Positions 36,085-44,754 of a stretch of 64,000 nt of DNA are shown here, piece by piece. The notes beneath the pieces are model-generated. The model ran no database searches. It had not been told where the DNA came from and saw only the letters and a program-made list of their open reading frames with translations. This DNA comes from Croceivirga sp. (GTDB taxonomy: Bacteria > Bacteroidota > Bacteroidia > Flavobacteriales > Flavobacteriaceae). The translations under genes were made by a program, and so were the position numbers. The stretch spans positions 21,916-85,915 of the forward strand of contig JANQRG010000018.1 in NCBI GenBank assembly GCA_028284665.1, written 5' to 3'. The first letter of the stretch is position 1. Every line of letters starts with the position of its first letter.

Positions 36085-37752
36085 ATGTTAGCGATATATC
36101 TTAGAAAGTCAAGGGAACGAAAAAACGAAAAGTCCTTAAAAGAACAACGTTTGTTGGGCATTGAGTTCGCCCAGTCCAACAATATGGAGTACCATCTATA
36201 TGATGAGGGGATAGTAAGTGGCACTGGATCAAAAGAACGACCTGAATTTAATAAACTTATCGCCGATATTGAAAATGGCAAGGTAACAGGGCTTTTTGTC
36301 TGGGAAACCTCGAGGCTTGCAAGGGATGAAGGCGCATGGAACGAATTAGCCAAATTATTGAGAAGCAAGGGCATATTGCTTTACGATAATGGGGTTGAGG
36401 TTGATTTCAATGAGGAGAATAACTTCTTGTTCTATACCATCAAGAGTGGTATGGATGCACACTTTGCAAGGGTAACGGCCAAGAAGATAAAGACTGTTCT
36501 AAATCGGAATGCCAGAGAAGGAAAAGTGAACGGACTACAAGCATATGGCTACTATTTGGACGACAACGGGAGACCTCAACTTGATGAAGAACAGGCTGAG
36601 GTGGTCAAAAAGATATTTGATCTGTACATCGAGGGCAAAGGTCATTATGCAATAGCAGATTATCTAAACGCACAAGGTTTTGGTAAAAGAAAAAGAAAGA
36701 CCAAAAAGAAAGAAGAAAAATGGAGCTATGCCACAGTTAGGAGTATGCTGTTAAATGAAACCTATACTGGTAAGGGCAAATACAATGATATTGAGGTCAA
36801 ATATCCTGTAATCATCGAAAAGAAGGTGTTTGATAAGGCCATGAGTATTAGGAAAGGGAAGGGAAGACTAGGCAAACGAACCAGTAAAGTAATGCTATCC
36901 AATGCCATTATTTGTGGAAAATGCGGAGAACGATATGGCCCCGAAATCAGAAAGGACAAACAGTATTACAGTTGCAGTTCCCGATACCTTTCTCGATACC
37001 TTGACGATAGAGAAAGATGTGGCAATGGTCAGATTCGGGGCGAGTATCTTGATACCATCATTTTTGTGGGTGTATTGCTAAACAAGATTTATAAAAAAGT
37101 GGCCGAGGAATTTAAACAGGGTGGAAATTCCGAATTGAAAAATGAACTTAAAAACAAAAAAAAGTACATCGAAGGGAATATAAGCGAACTACACGAACGG
37201 CAAAAACGAAACTATGCGGCCTATACCAAAGGCATTGCATCCTTGGAACTTTTTGATGAGCAGCAAAAGGAAATAGAAAAGGGTATTTCAAAAAATGAGG
37301 ATGAACTGGAAGCTGTGAAGGAACATCTTGATAAAATCAATCAAAGTGAAAGGCTGTTAGTGGATATTGATAAAGACTTGGGGCAAAGCAAGTTTATAAA
37401 CAGGAAACTTAACCTATTGGAAAACAAGAAGGCCATTTCAAAAATTCCTTTGGAAGAGAAAAAGAAGATGGTCGATAAGTATATCAAAAGTATTACAGTG
37501 ATCAGCAAACAGCACAGTAATATACCCATTAGTGCTGAGGTAGAATTTAAACTTCCCATATCACCCGTACATATCAAAATCGAAAGTCGTTACTACTGCT
37601 ACCAAATAGATGGGGTGGATTATATTTCAAGAGATCTTGGTAAATACCCTAAGAACGTAGTGAACAGGATAAGAAGGGAAGGGCATTTTTTACAGGGTTA
37701 TCCAAACTTTAAAGAGGCCCATGATGACCTTTTCATAAACTTTGTCCAATAG
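36085..37752 (+). CDS. Large serine recombinase (element integrase)
   Basis: 555 aa. N-terminal resolvase domain (about 1-140): catalytic S9 in IYLRKSRER, then SGTGSKERPEFNKLIADIENGKVTGLFVWETSRLARD with the usual active-site Arg/Asp residues. Recombinase domain (about 150-270; YAIADYLNAQGFGKRK), zinc ribbon (about 285-325 with C-G-K-C-G and later Cys pair), and a coiled coil (about 350-460) in the position that controls att-site choice and excision. No separate recombination directionality factor was identified; one of the small genes at 37785-38578 could be it. It lies only about 60 bp inside attL, the usual position. Confidence 0.93.
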   Translation: MLAIYLRKSRERKNEKSLKEQRLLGIEFAQSNNMEYHLYDEGIVSGTGSKERPEFNKLIADIENGKVTGLFVWETSRLARDEGAWNELAKLLRSKGILLYDNGVEVDFNEENNFLFYTIKSGMDAHFARVTAKKIKTVLNRNAREGKVNGLQAYGYYLDDNGRPQLDEEQAEVVKKIFDLYIEGKGHYAIADYLNAQGFGKRKRKTKKKEEKWSYATVRSMLLNETYTGKGKYNDIEVKYPVIIEKKVFDKAMSIRKGKGRLGKRTSKVMLSNAIICGKCGERYGPEIRKDKQYYSCSSRYLSRYLDDRERCGNGQIRGEYLDTIIFVGVLLNKIYKKVAEEFKQGGNSELKNELKNKKKYIEGNISELHERQKRNYAAYTKGIASLELFDEQQKEIEKGISKNEDELEAVKEHLDKINQSERLLVDIDKDLGQSKFINRKLNLLENKKAISKIPLEEKKKMVDKYIKSITVISKQHSNIPISAEVEFKLPISPVHIKIESRYYCYQIDGVDYISRDLGKYPKNVVNRIRREGHFLQGYPNFKEAHDDLFINFVQ

Positions 37753-37784
37753 AAAAAGTTGGCTATAATAATTGTCAATAACTT

Positions 37785-38168
37785 TTGTTCTTCCTTTATG
37801 TCTATATTCCATATTTTTGGAATAATTCCAATATTTTGAACCCTTACAAAAAATTCCCGTTGTCATCCCAGCTTATCCATATTTGGTTGGAAGAAAGCGT
37901 CATACACGATTTGGGCTACGTCATGGTGACTAACCACGGGGGCAAATTTGCATGGGTGGACGAGGGCAACTACAACGTGAAGCTGAACGGGTTCACAAAG
38001 GGCGTGAACAAATCCAAGCTGGAAACATTGGAGATTTTCAAAAAGCTTATTGCCAAGTATGGCAACTTTGAGCGCAACGGCTATAAGTACCACCGAATGA
38101 AAAAAGGCTGGTACAGAACAAAACTCAGTTATGAAAAACAGTTTGTACAGACAAGAAAGACTTATTGA
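37785..38168 (+). CDS. Small hypothetical protein of the element
   Basis: 127 codons. The first 18 or so residues are unlikely, and a better start may be TTG at 37836 or ATG at 37923 (giving 82 aa: VTNHGGKFAWVDEGNYNVKLNG). Basic and soluble with many Lys/Tyr (GYKYHRMKKGWYRTKLSYEKQF). No family recognised. It is GC-richer than the genes around it. It overlaps the next gene by 38 bp, so the two are coupled. Confidence 0.55.
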   Translation: MFFLYVYIPYFWNNSNILNPYKKFPLSSQLIHIWLEESVIHDLGYVMVTNHGGKFAWVDEGNYNVKLNGFTKGVNKSKLETLEIFKKLIAKYGNFERNGYKYHRMKKGWYRTKLSYEKQFVQTRKTY

Positions 38169-38406
38169 AAAGCTACTGAAATTCCGCTGGAAAAAGCATA
38201 GGTTTGACCTTATTAAAGTTGAGGTGTACGATAGGTACGATGGTGATAAATTTGTATGCCGTGTCGAGTGCTTCAAAGGTGGCAGGGGGATTAAATCTAG
38301 AGTTATGAAACATGAATCGTTCTTGGGTGATGACTTTGTTACAGACGCTGAAAATAAGTTAATCAAAATAATAACTTTGGAGCATGGAAAACATAAAATC
38401 AGTTAG
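38131..38406 (+). CDS. Small hypothetical protein of the element
   Basis: 91 aa, basic N-terminal half (RQERLIEKLLKFRWKKHRFDLIKVEVYDRYDG), no membrane segment. Overlaps the previous gene by 38 bp and the next by 23 bp. Three overlapping small genes of this kind right behind an integrase often include the directionality factor or element maintenance proteins, but nothing in this sequence identifies one. Confidence 0.6.
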   Translation: MKNSLYRQERLIEKLLKFRWKKHRFDLIKVEVYDRYDGDKFVCRVECFKGGRGIKSRVMKHESFLGDDFVTDAENKLIKIITLEHGKHKIS

Positions 38407-38578
38407 CATTGACCTATCTACATTGGATGGTATGATGAAAAGCCCGATACTTACATCAATCCTCACAGATTTAAAAAAGTACAGCGAAAATGGGATTGCT
38501 GTTAACGTAACTTTTAATGGTGAAGTGGTGGGAAACTTAAACAGTGTTTTAGAAAAACTTCAAGATTTAGATTCGTAG
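38384..38578 (+). CDS. Small hypothetical protein of the element
   Basis: 64 aa, acidic and soluble (VSIDLSTLDGMMKSPILTSILTDLKKY). Overlaps the preceding gene by 23 bp and the 3' end of the convergent 211-aa gene by 19 bp. It could be an antitoxin-like or accessory protein; nothing more can be said. Confidence 0.6.
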   Translation: MENIKSVSIDLSTLDGMMKSPILTSILTDLKKYSENGIAVNVTFNGEVVGNLNSVLEKLQDLDS

Positions 38579-39195
38579 GAATCTATCAATATATTGGCCT
38601 CGTATATCTCATTCCTTAGCGAATCATTTTCCCGTTGTAGTTCTTTAACACCTGATTTATCTTCAATTATCTTTACGTCATATGGTGGTTCAATAGGTTT
38701 TGAGCTGGAAGTAACCGACCAGATACCTACTATTGCACTTATCAAGCCGAATGCTCCGCTTAAAATCAAAGCCCATAGAGCAAGCTTGACCGATTTAGAA
38801 GCCAGACCATTGGCAATCTTAGCTGATTCTTTGGCATCTCTGGCAGTTTCCCTAGACTCCTTCAATTCCAAATAGTCTATATATTGTTTTACTATTGAGC
38901 CTTTGATTGATAAAGTGTTATTTTCTAAGTTGTTATAAGTTCTTTGATATGATGGGTCTAACCGATCTGGTTCTCTTAAATATGAAAGAGAGTTTCGAAT
39001 TACCTCAGTTTTTGTGTTATCTGTGTCATAGACACTATCAAATGAATCTAGCACCCATTTTATAAAGGCTCTTTCTATGGTATAAGTAAAATTGATACCC
39101 AGTTCATTTTCAACACTCTCTTTTAGTTCCTTATAAGTAAGCCCATCTGGATTGGTATATCCAATCTCCATTGCCTTTATATAAATATTGTCCAT
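38560..39195 (-). CDS. Element membrane protein with C-terminal coiled coil
   Basis: 211 aa. A helical N-terminal domain (1-110), an alpha-helical stretch with repeated A/K/S (AKESAKIANGLASKSVK), a single membrane helix (about 138-160, LALWALILSGAFGLISAIVG), and a cytoplasmic or periplasmic tail with a short coiled coil (about 185-205). No family recognised. It is second in a two-gene minus-strand unit behind the 80-aa gene (1 bp apart). Confidence 0.65.
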   Translation of the reverse strand: MDNIYIKAMEIGYTNPDGLTYKELKESVENELGINFTYTIERAFIKWVLDSFDSVYDTDNTKTEVIRNSLSYLREPDRLDPSYQRTYNNLENNTLSIKGSIVKQYIDYLELKESRETARDAKESAKIANGLASKSVKLALWALILSGAFGLISAIVGIWSVTSSSKPIEPPYDVKIIEDKSGVKELQRENDSLRNEIYEANILIDSYESKS

Positions 39196-39196
39196 A

Positions 39197-39439
39197 TCAA
39201 ACCTTATTTATGTCAATGCTGCCAGCGTACTTATCCAAAACCAATCCCGTTTTAAATTGAGCCTTGCCAACAATTGTATCGTTCGTTCCGTCTAGTTCCA
39301 CCTCAACAAAGAAATCGTACAATGCATAAAGAGTGAATTTCTTGTTCAGTTCAATTCGATGGGTCAGAAAAGTTGCGTTTTGCCAAAGACAATTCCATTG
39401 CTCCGCTTCATCTAGCATCATGTATTCGTAAAGACCCAT
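39197..39439 (-). CDS. Small hypothetical protein of the element
   Basis: 80 aa, acidic, no membrane segment. WNCLWQNATFLTHR and YALYDFFVEVELDGTND look like a compact fold with a beta strand. Proteins of this kind are common in Bacteroidota but I cannot give a function. It is 1 bp upstream of the membrane protein gene. Confidence 0.65.
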   Translation of the reverse strand: MGLYEYMMLDEAEQWNCLWQNATFLTHRIELNKKFTLYALYDFFVEVELDGTNDTIVGKAQFKTGLVLDKYAGSIDINKV

Positions 39440-39575
39440 TCAATAAAAATAGTGCATTGCAGTAATTGTAGAAAAACCTCAGAATTTCTAAGGTTTTTCT
39501 TTAACGGAAATTTATTAGGAAGATATATCTTTCTCAATCCTCCAATCATTTATTGTACAACCAAAACCAACAAAG

Positions 39576-40742
39576 ATGAAAAATCCCTTTACCATCTTTT
39601 TTCTATTTTTTTGCATTGCCTCATTCTCCCAAGAGAAAATCAAACACCGTTATAATTTTCGTTCAAAAATCCTATACCCACTTTCAAACACGTACCAAAC
39701 TAAAGAGGAAAGAAAAAAGGCCAGAAAAGCAACTATTCATGAACATCGCAGGCTAAAAAAGGCCACTAGGATTTTAAAGAAGAATGATTCCGGAACAGTA
39801 GCCTACAACAAAGCGGTAAAAATGCTAGAGATATCCAACAGCAAACCAGTCGTTATCATGCGGGATTCCCTGATACCATATCAAAAGTTGGACACCACTT
39901 CACAAAAAAAAATTAAATCGAAATTAAATCTGGTAAAGAACAATATTTCTGAACACGTGGAATTGATATCCTTGGACAAGACCAAGATTACGATACATAA
40001 AGAGCAGGCCACCAACGAGAAAATCTATGAATCCATTGCGATGGAAGTTCCACGGCCAGCCAAATTTGGGGACTTCAACTATGCGAAATACAAAGGTGAT
40101 GTGCTCTTTGAGAAGAACAAGCTTTTTATCAATCCTTGGAACTTCACCAACAGAAGTTATACGGACACAAAGAAAGAATTGTACTATCCCATGAAGGATG
40201 GACAATCCATTAAGTTGAACTTCAGGGAACTGACGTTAACCACACTAACTTTACCACTAAAATATAGATTCGGGAAAGACCCGATAATGGTCCCAAAGCT
40301 GGATGATAATAACAATCCCATTCTGGATGAGCAGATGATGCCGCAAATGGAGAAACGGGAGATACCAGAAACCTTTACTACCAGTATAAATGTTTCGGTC
40401 TATTTCGGGGTGTCCTTTGGAAGAACCAATTTTCTGCACAGGAACAAAGTGGGCAACAGGACGGTGACGCACAAGCACACCGTCGGAGTACTTGTGGGGA
40501 CGACCGCTGAAACATTAACAACGGTAAATACCGACGGTTCGGATGAGGCTCCGAAAAAGGATGAATCTCTGACAATAGGGCTTTTTTCCCCAGGATTCGG
40601 TTACGTATACAGTAGGAATAAATTTTCAGTCGGAGGGTTCATAGGGTTAGATATTGGCATCGGATCAATTTCTAATACATGGAACTATGATAACAATGCA
40701 TGGCTCGGTGTTGGCATTGGTTATGAAATATTCAAACTTTGA
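39576..40742 (+). CDS. Exported protein with barrel-like C-terminus, on the element
   Basis: 388 aa. Clear signal peptide (MKNPFTIFFLFFCIASFSQ). A basic helical region (about 35-80) with charged repeats, a middle domain with RPAKFGDFNYAKYKGDVLF and NFTNRSYTDTKKELYY, then a C-terminal third of alternating Gly/aromatic strands (SINVSVYFGVSFGRTNF, VGVLVGTTAET, LFSPGFGYVYSRNKFSVGGF, GVGIGYEIFKL) ending in a hydrophobic residue, like a small outer membrane barrel. No family recognised. An outer membrane protein on a mobile element could affect phage adsorption or element entry. Confidence 0.6.
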   Translation: MKNPFTIFFLFFCIASFSQEKIKHRYNFRSKILYPLSNTYQTKEERKKARKATIHEHRRLKKATRILKKNDSGTVAYNKAVKMLEISNSKPVVIMRDSLIPYQKLDTTSQKKIKSKLNLVKNNISEHVELISLDKTKITIHKEQATNEKIYESIAMEVPRPAKFGDFNYAKYKGDVLFEKNKLFINPWNFTNRSYTDTKKELYYPMKDGQSIKLNFRELTLTTLTLPLKYRFGKDPIMVPKLDDNNNPILDEQMMPQMEKREIPETFTTSINVSVYFGVSFGRTNFLHRNKVGNRTVTHKHTVGVLVGTTAETLTTVNTDGSDEAPKKDESLTIGLFSPGFGYVYSRNKFSVGGFIGLDIGIGSISNTWNYDNNAWLGVGIGYEIFKL

Positions 40743-40745
40743 CCT

Positions 40746-41381
40746 ATGGCAAACAACGATAAATACCTATCAGAAGAGGATGCCTCGTTGCTAATAGTGG
40801 CCGAACCAGAAGGCGACTACAAAAAAGTTGGCACACAAAAGATAAATGACAGACTTACCAAAAATGAGCTGAACTTTAAGTATCAGTTGATTAAAGGTAG
40901 AATTGCTGAAAACATTATACAAGAGTTGTTCCTTAGCGAAGGGTATCAAGTATATAAATTTGGAATTGAAAACAATTATCCCTTCTTATTGCAGCAAATC
41001 AAAGGTAATGAGACAAAGCAATCCATTTCCCTTCGTATAGCACCGGACTTAGTAATTCTGGACCCTACCAACAATGATATTTTTTATGTTGAGGTTAAAT
41101 TTTGTTCATCCTCAAAGTATAAACTGAACCGCAAAATAGACCTTGAAAACTATATGCACTGTTATCCCAATACGTTCTTTTTCGTTGTTGGATGTGAATC
41201 CATTTATCAGATACATATTGAGGAGTTCTTAAAGGCCAAGGAAATTGACCTGACCGAAGATTCCAATATTGAACTTTATGAAATTTCCAAAACAACCTTA
41301 TTTAGTTTAAGGCCAAAGGTAATTGAGCAATTCAAAACGATAGCCAAGAATATTTTGCAGGGTGTGCCCAAGAAAATTTAG
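40746..41381 (+). CDS. PD-(D/E)XK nuclease-fold protein
   Basis: 211 aa. GRIAENIIQELFLSEGYQVYKFG followed by a D in IAPDLVILD and the E-V-K of FYVEVKF form the E...D-(X)n-ExK active site of the PD-(D/E)XK fold. No DNA-binding domain is visible. It could be a restriction-type, repair or plasmid-associated nuclease. It follows the exported protein with a 3-bp gap and precedes a small gene, so it is in that transcription unit. Confidence 0.65.
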   Translation: MANNDKYLSEEDASLLIVAEPEGDYKKVGTQKINDRLTKNELNFKYQLIKGRIAENIIQELFLSEGYQVYKFGIENNYPFLLQQIKGNETKQSISLRIAPDLVILDPTNNDIFYVEVKFCSSSKYKLNRKIDLENYMHCYPNTFFFVVGCESIYQIHIEEFLKAKEIDLTEDSNIELYEISKTTLFSLRPKVIEQFKTIAKNILQGVPKKI

Positions 41382-41395
41382 GATCACATTATGTA

Positions 41396-41635
41396 ATGAC
41401 CTTAATTTGGCATAATCATTCTTTTAGGACTATGTGCAAACGGTTAACTGGTTCAAACGACTTATCCGAAATGATTAAAGAGGCCTACGGCTCACCAGAA
41501 CAGTTGGCCGAAGTTCTTAATCTGGGTATGGAAATGCTATTCTACATAGAAGAAAACACCTTTGAGAGAAGGGATGTGCAGCATGTTGCATCTGCCATGA
41601 GAATTATATGCGAAGTTCTAAGGCAAGGTGACTGA
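41396..41635 (+). CDS. Small hypothetical protein of the element
   Basis: 79 codons; the ATG at 41432 (67 aa) is an equally good start. Helical and acidic (SEMIKEAYGSPEQLAEVLNLGMEMLFYIEE). Last gene of the exported protein/nuclease unit. Function unknown. 186 bp of AT-rich sequence separates it from the HEPN-nuclease gene, which is on the other strand. Confidence 0.55.
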   Translation: MTLIWHNHSFRTMCKRLTGSNDLSEMIKEAYGSPEQLAEVLNLGMEMLFYIEENTFERRDVQHVASAMRIICEVLRQGD

Positions 41636-41821
41636 ACTTCCTAAGAAACAATGAAAGCTAAATATTATAAGTTGGCCTTATCTATCGTTTGTGAAATACA
41701 GCAAATTGCAATTAATTTAGTTGAGTTATTCGGTCGAAATCCAGTCGTTTTTTAGAATTTTATTTTCAAGTTAGTTAAAAAGCAGTAATGAATTTTGGCC
41801 CTTCTTTGGTAGAAGTAATTA

Positions 41822-42778
41822 TTAGTAAACTTCTATAATTTTAAATGTTTTGTCTACATCATGAAGAATATTTCTTTCAATTTTAACTTCATCGACATTT
41901 ATTCTTTTAAAATAAAATATAACACCAATATTGATGTTGGATAGCATTAGATATCTTATCATTTGACTCCTAACCGAATCAATATCCTTTTCGATTCTTC
42001 TTGATTTAAATTCTATTATTGCATGTTCATTGTTTTCCTGGTTAAGGATAAAATCAGGTCTTAACTCCTGTCCACTGGCAACGATAACTGGTTCTCTTCT
42101 GATTTGGAAAATATTCTTAGCAATGGTGTTTAGAAACCCATTGAATAGTCCTATTATTTCGACTTCTCTGTAATCATCATTTTCTATGATTTCCTTATTC
42201 ATCGCAATAAAGGCGTTAATGACGGAAATTATTTTGTCTTCAAAAGAATAATCAGATTTATGAATTTGTTTAATTAATTTATTTGCGTTGAGATTTTTAG
42301 TTTTTTCCACTTGAAAAGCTAGAGCTTCTAAAATTTGATTTATCAATACGTAGGCAAAAGAGGAAACAGTGTTAATTGCCATTAGGGCCTCACTTTCATT
42401 GAAAAATAGTCTGTAGTTATGTGTTGATTCATTTCTCCAGTTTTCTCTATAAACCCCAAAAAACATGACTACGCGTTTGTTAAGAATATCATGCTTTATG
42501 AAATAGTTTTCAATGTCAATAGTATTTATCCTTTTCTTATTAATTTTTTCGTTTACCGATTCTGATAAAATATTGTAGGCTTCTCTTAAAGCTCCTTCAT
42601 AAATTTGATTTGTTCTATATATTACATCAGTGAAGAAATTATCATCTTGTTTTGCACGTCCCTCGTTATAAAAATATTCTGCCCTTTCGAGATGCACGAT
42701 TAAACCAGATAGGTCGATTTTTGAAGTCCGACGCCTAATTAACAATACTTGTTCTCTAATATGATTGGTTATATCCAT
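41822..42778 (-). CDS. HEPN-like plus PD-(D/E)XK fusion protein (putative defence effector)
   Basis: 318 aa from the ATG at 42778 (a TTG at 42826 would add 16). N-terminal part (1 to about 170) is helical, with the HEPN-type RNase motif R-N-E-S-T-H (R115-x4-H120) in NWRNESTHNYRLFF. The C-terminal part (about 230-318) has a PD-(D/E)XK core: D242 in RPDFIL, then E256 and K258 in AIIEFK. HEPN domains cut RNA in many toxin and antiphage systems; PD-(D/E)XK domains cut DNA. Both active sites in one protein would be unusual. I infer a defence function; no homologue was checked. Confidence 0.6.
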   Translation of the reverse strand: MDITNHIREQVLLIRRRTSKIDLSGLIVHLERAEYFYNEGRAKQDDNFFTDVIYRTNQIYEGALREAYNILSESVNEKINKKRINTIDIENYFIKHDILNKRVVMFFGVYRENWRNESTHNYRLFFNESEALMAINTVSSFAYVLINQILEALAFQVEKTKNLNANKLIKQIHKSDYSFEDKIISVINAFIAMNKEIIENDDYREVEIIGLFNGFLNTIAKNIFQIRREPVIVASGQELRPDFILNQENNEHAIIEFKSRRIEKDIDSVRSQMIRYLMLSNINIGVIFYFKRINVDEVKIERNILHDVDKTFKIIEVY

Positions 42779-42930
42779 TGATTCTTTACCTCCAATAATC
42801 TCGATTATGATTTGTGGCGACGTCAAAAAGCGTTAGATTTCGAGCAGTGGCAAATCTAGTCGCTAGTGGTTAATAAGTTCCAAGATAACGAATTGCAGCT
42901 ATAAACTATAGCGTTTCCTGTGCAACGTTT

Positions 42931-43356
42931 TTAGATAAATCGAAGCCCTTTATTTCGGAGTACAGTTTTAAATTCTTCGGATTTATAATCGACATTTTCA
43001 CTGATTAGTCCTTGCCAAATCCCATAGATAAAAGGGCCAAGCCTTTTTGTCCAGTTAGGTCCAAATCCCCGTGGTTCGTAACTTGCAATTTGTCCACCAA
43101 TGAGAATTCGATTTTCCTTGCTGATTTCTTTGACCACCAAGTCTACACAAGGATATATTCTAGTTTCCTCTAAAAATACTCTTTTTGTGATTTCATCTAC
43201 TACATTGTCCGTACCAACAAAGCGGTTTTCACTTTTCGAAAAACTCCATTCTAATTCAAAATCGTTTGGAAGGCTCGTGTCCATATGTAATTCCGCATAG
43301 AGTTTTAGTTCCTCAAGGGTTTTACCTACAAAATTTTTGAATTCCTCCTTTTTCAT
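42931..43356 (-). CDS. Small hypothetical protein in the defence block
   Basis: 141 aa, soluble, acidic. ELEWSFSKSENRFVGTDNVVDEITKRVFLEETRIYPCVDLVV is a beta-rich region; I recognise no fold. The gene begins only 19 bp after the stop of the Mrr/ImmA-like gene, so the pair could act together; an immunity or regulatory role is possible but not shown. Confidence 0.55.
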   Translation of the reverse strand: MKKEEFKNFVGKTLEELKLYAELHMDTSLPNDFELEWSFSKSENRFVGTDNVVDEITKRVFLEETRIYPCVDLVVKEISKENRILIGGQIASYEPRGFGPNWTKRLGPFIYGIWQGLISENVDYKSEEFKTVLRNKGLRFI

Positions 43357-43375
43357 TTAAACGTTGTACAACATT

Positions 43376-44632
43376 TTAGACGAAATATTTTGATTTGTAT
43401 TCAGCAATTAACTCGCCAATTCTTTTCGTCTTAGAATTATCATTGATTAAATCAAATTCCTTAAGTCTATAAATGATACTTGTTTTGGAGACATTAAAAT
43501 GATTTGAAAGATAAGATATGATATCATAAAAACTTCTAATACTATCTGGTTGGTCATCTAAATATAGATTTCCTTTTAATAAATTCCTGCGTTGTTGCGA
43601 TTGCCATAGTTTGGCCATTAACGAGGATTGAGGTACTAAAAATGAAATTGAAAAGTAATTGGCTTGCCATTCAATCCAGTGACGAGGGTTTTCAAGACTT
43701 TTCTTACTAACTGATAAATTGGATTGAAAATCAGAAAAAGAGTCATAAAGTTGTTGGTTAATGTATAACTTTTGATGTAGTAAGAAATGACCTAATTCGT
43801 GACATAAAACGAATAATTCTCTTTTAGTCCCAACAATAGATTTATTGATTCCAATAATGTTATCATCAATTCTGCAATACCCTAATAATTCATTATCATT
43901 TGGATTAAAATATTCAACAACTAATTCATATTTGTCTAATAAAAATTGACAAATCTTTTCACTGTCAAGACCAAATGCCTTTGTGATGATTGAAGTGTCT
44001 AAATCGTTTAGTTCATCCTCTGCTTTTATATTAATATCTTTTTTTGATAGCTTGTTAATGCCAAAAGAGACTTTTTTGGTTGATTTGGTGAAAACTTTAA
44101 GTAGTTCTTTATCAATTATTTTTTCTATTGAACGAGCCCCACCATCTAATAAACTGTCATCTTTAGTTTGTTTTAAAAAAGGAATTACAAAATCACTTCC
44201 TTTAGGTCTTTTATGAAAGATAATTTTACAATTTTTCACAGATTCTCCTTCAATGAACATCATGCCTTCCGTATCAGCTAAGTTCAAAGCACCCTTTTGT
44301 AAAGGAGCATCACTTATAAAAATTCCTTTAGCATTGATTCCTGATACTTGCCTAATATCACTAAGAAATTTTTGAACTTGAATTACTGGAACTCTTTTTT
44401 TGTAACTCTTACATTCAATGTAATACGTCATCATTGGTCTTTCTGCACCGGGAGGTATGAATTCAATTATATAATCAAATTCAATATTCCCTTTTCTTTT
44501 CTCTGAGTATATTTTTGCTTTTGGAGTAGTGGTAAGAAATTCTTTTATTCCAAATAGCCCGTCGTCTTTAAGGCTATTAATTATTTCGAGTGCTTTTCTC
44601 TCAAATTTGTTTCCCTTTTTAACGTTACTCAT
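43376..44632 (-). CDS. Mrr-like nuclease fused to an ImmA/IrrE metallopeptidase
   Basis: 418 aa. N-terminal restriction-endonuclease-like domain (about 1-130): E11 in FERKALEII, D53, E73 and K75 in YIECKSY, then Q87 in QVQKFLSDI, which is the Mrr-cat pattern and acts on modified or foreign DNA. C-terminal ImmA/IrrE-type protease (about 220-360) with HELGH (278-282) and a third ligand near E321 (HWIEWQANYF). A short winged-helix-like tail (YDIISYLSNHFNVSKTSIIYRL) follows. ImmA proteases cut repressors or antitoxins. This arrangement suggests a protease-controlled nuclease in defence. Confidence 0.75.
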   Translation of the reverse strand: MSNVKKGNKFERKALEIINSLKDDGLFGIKEFLTTTPKAKIYSEKRKGNIEFDYIIEFIPPGAERPMMTYYIECKSYKKRVPVIQVQKFLSDIRQVSGINAKGIFISDAPLQKGALNLADTEGMMFIEGESVKNCKIIFHKRPKGSDFVIPFLKQTKDDSLLDGGARSIEKIIDKELLKVFTKSTKKVSFGINKLSKKDINIKAEDELNDLDTSIITKAFGLDSEKICQFLLDKYELVVEYFNPNDNELLGYCRIDDNIIGINKSIVGTKRELFVLCHELGHFLLHQKLYINQQLYDSFSDFQSNLSVSKKSLENPRHWIEWQANYFSISFLVPQSSLMAKLWQSQQRRNLLKGNLYLDDQPDSIRSFYDIISYLSNHFNVSKTSIIYRLKEFDLINDNSKTKRIGELIAEYKSKYFV

Positions 44633-44754
44633 GGACTACAAGCAAATTTTTATTTAATCTTAAACAACGGTTTCGGCTATGTTTTCGTTGCGAACATTTT
44701 AGTGTTTATTAAGTTTAAATTTAGTGAGAATGTTACAATGAACTATAGTCAATG

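Noticed and set aside
36085..37752. The element as an integrated phage
   Set aside because: No terminase, portal, capsid, tail or lysis gene was found among the genes; the integrase type alone does not show a phage.
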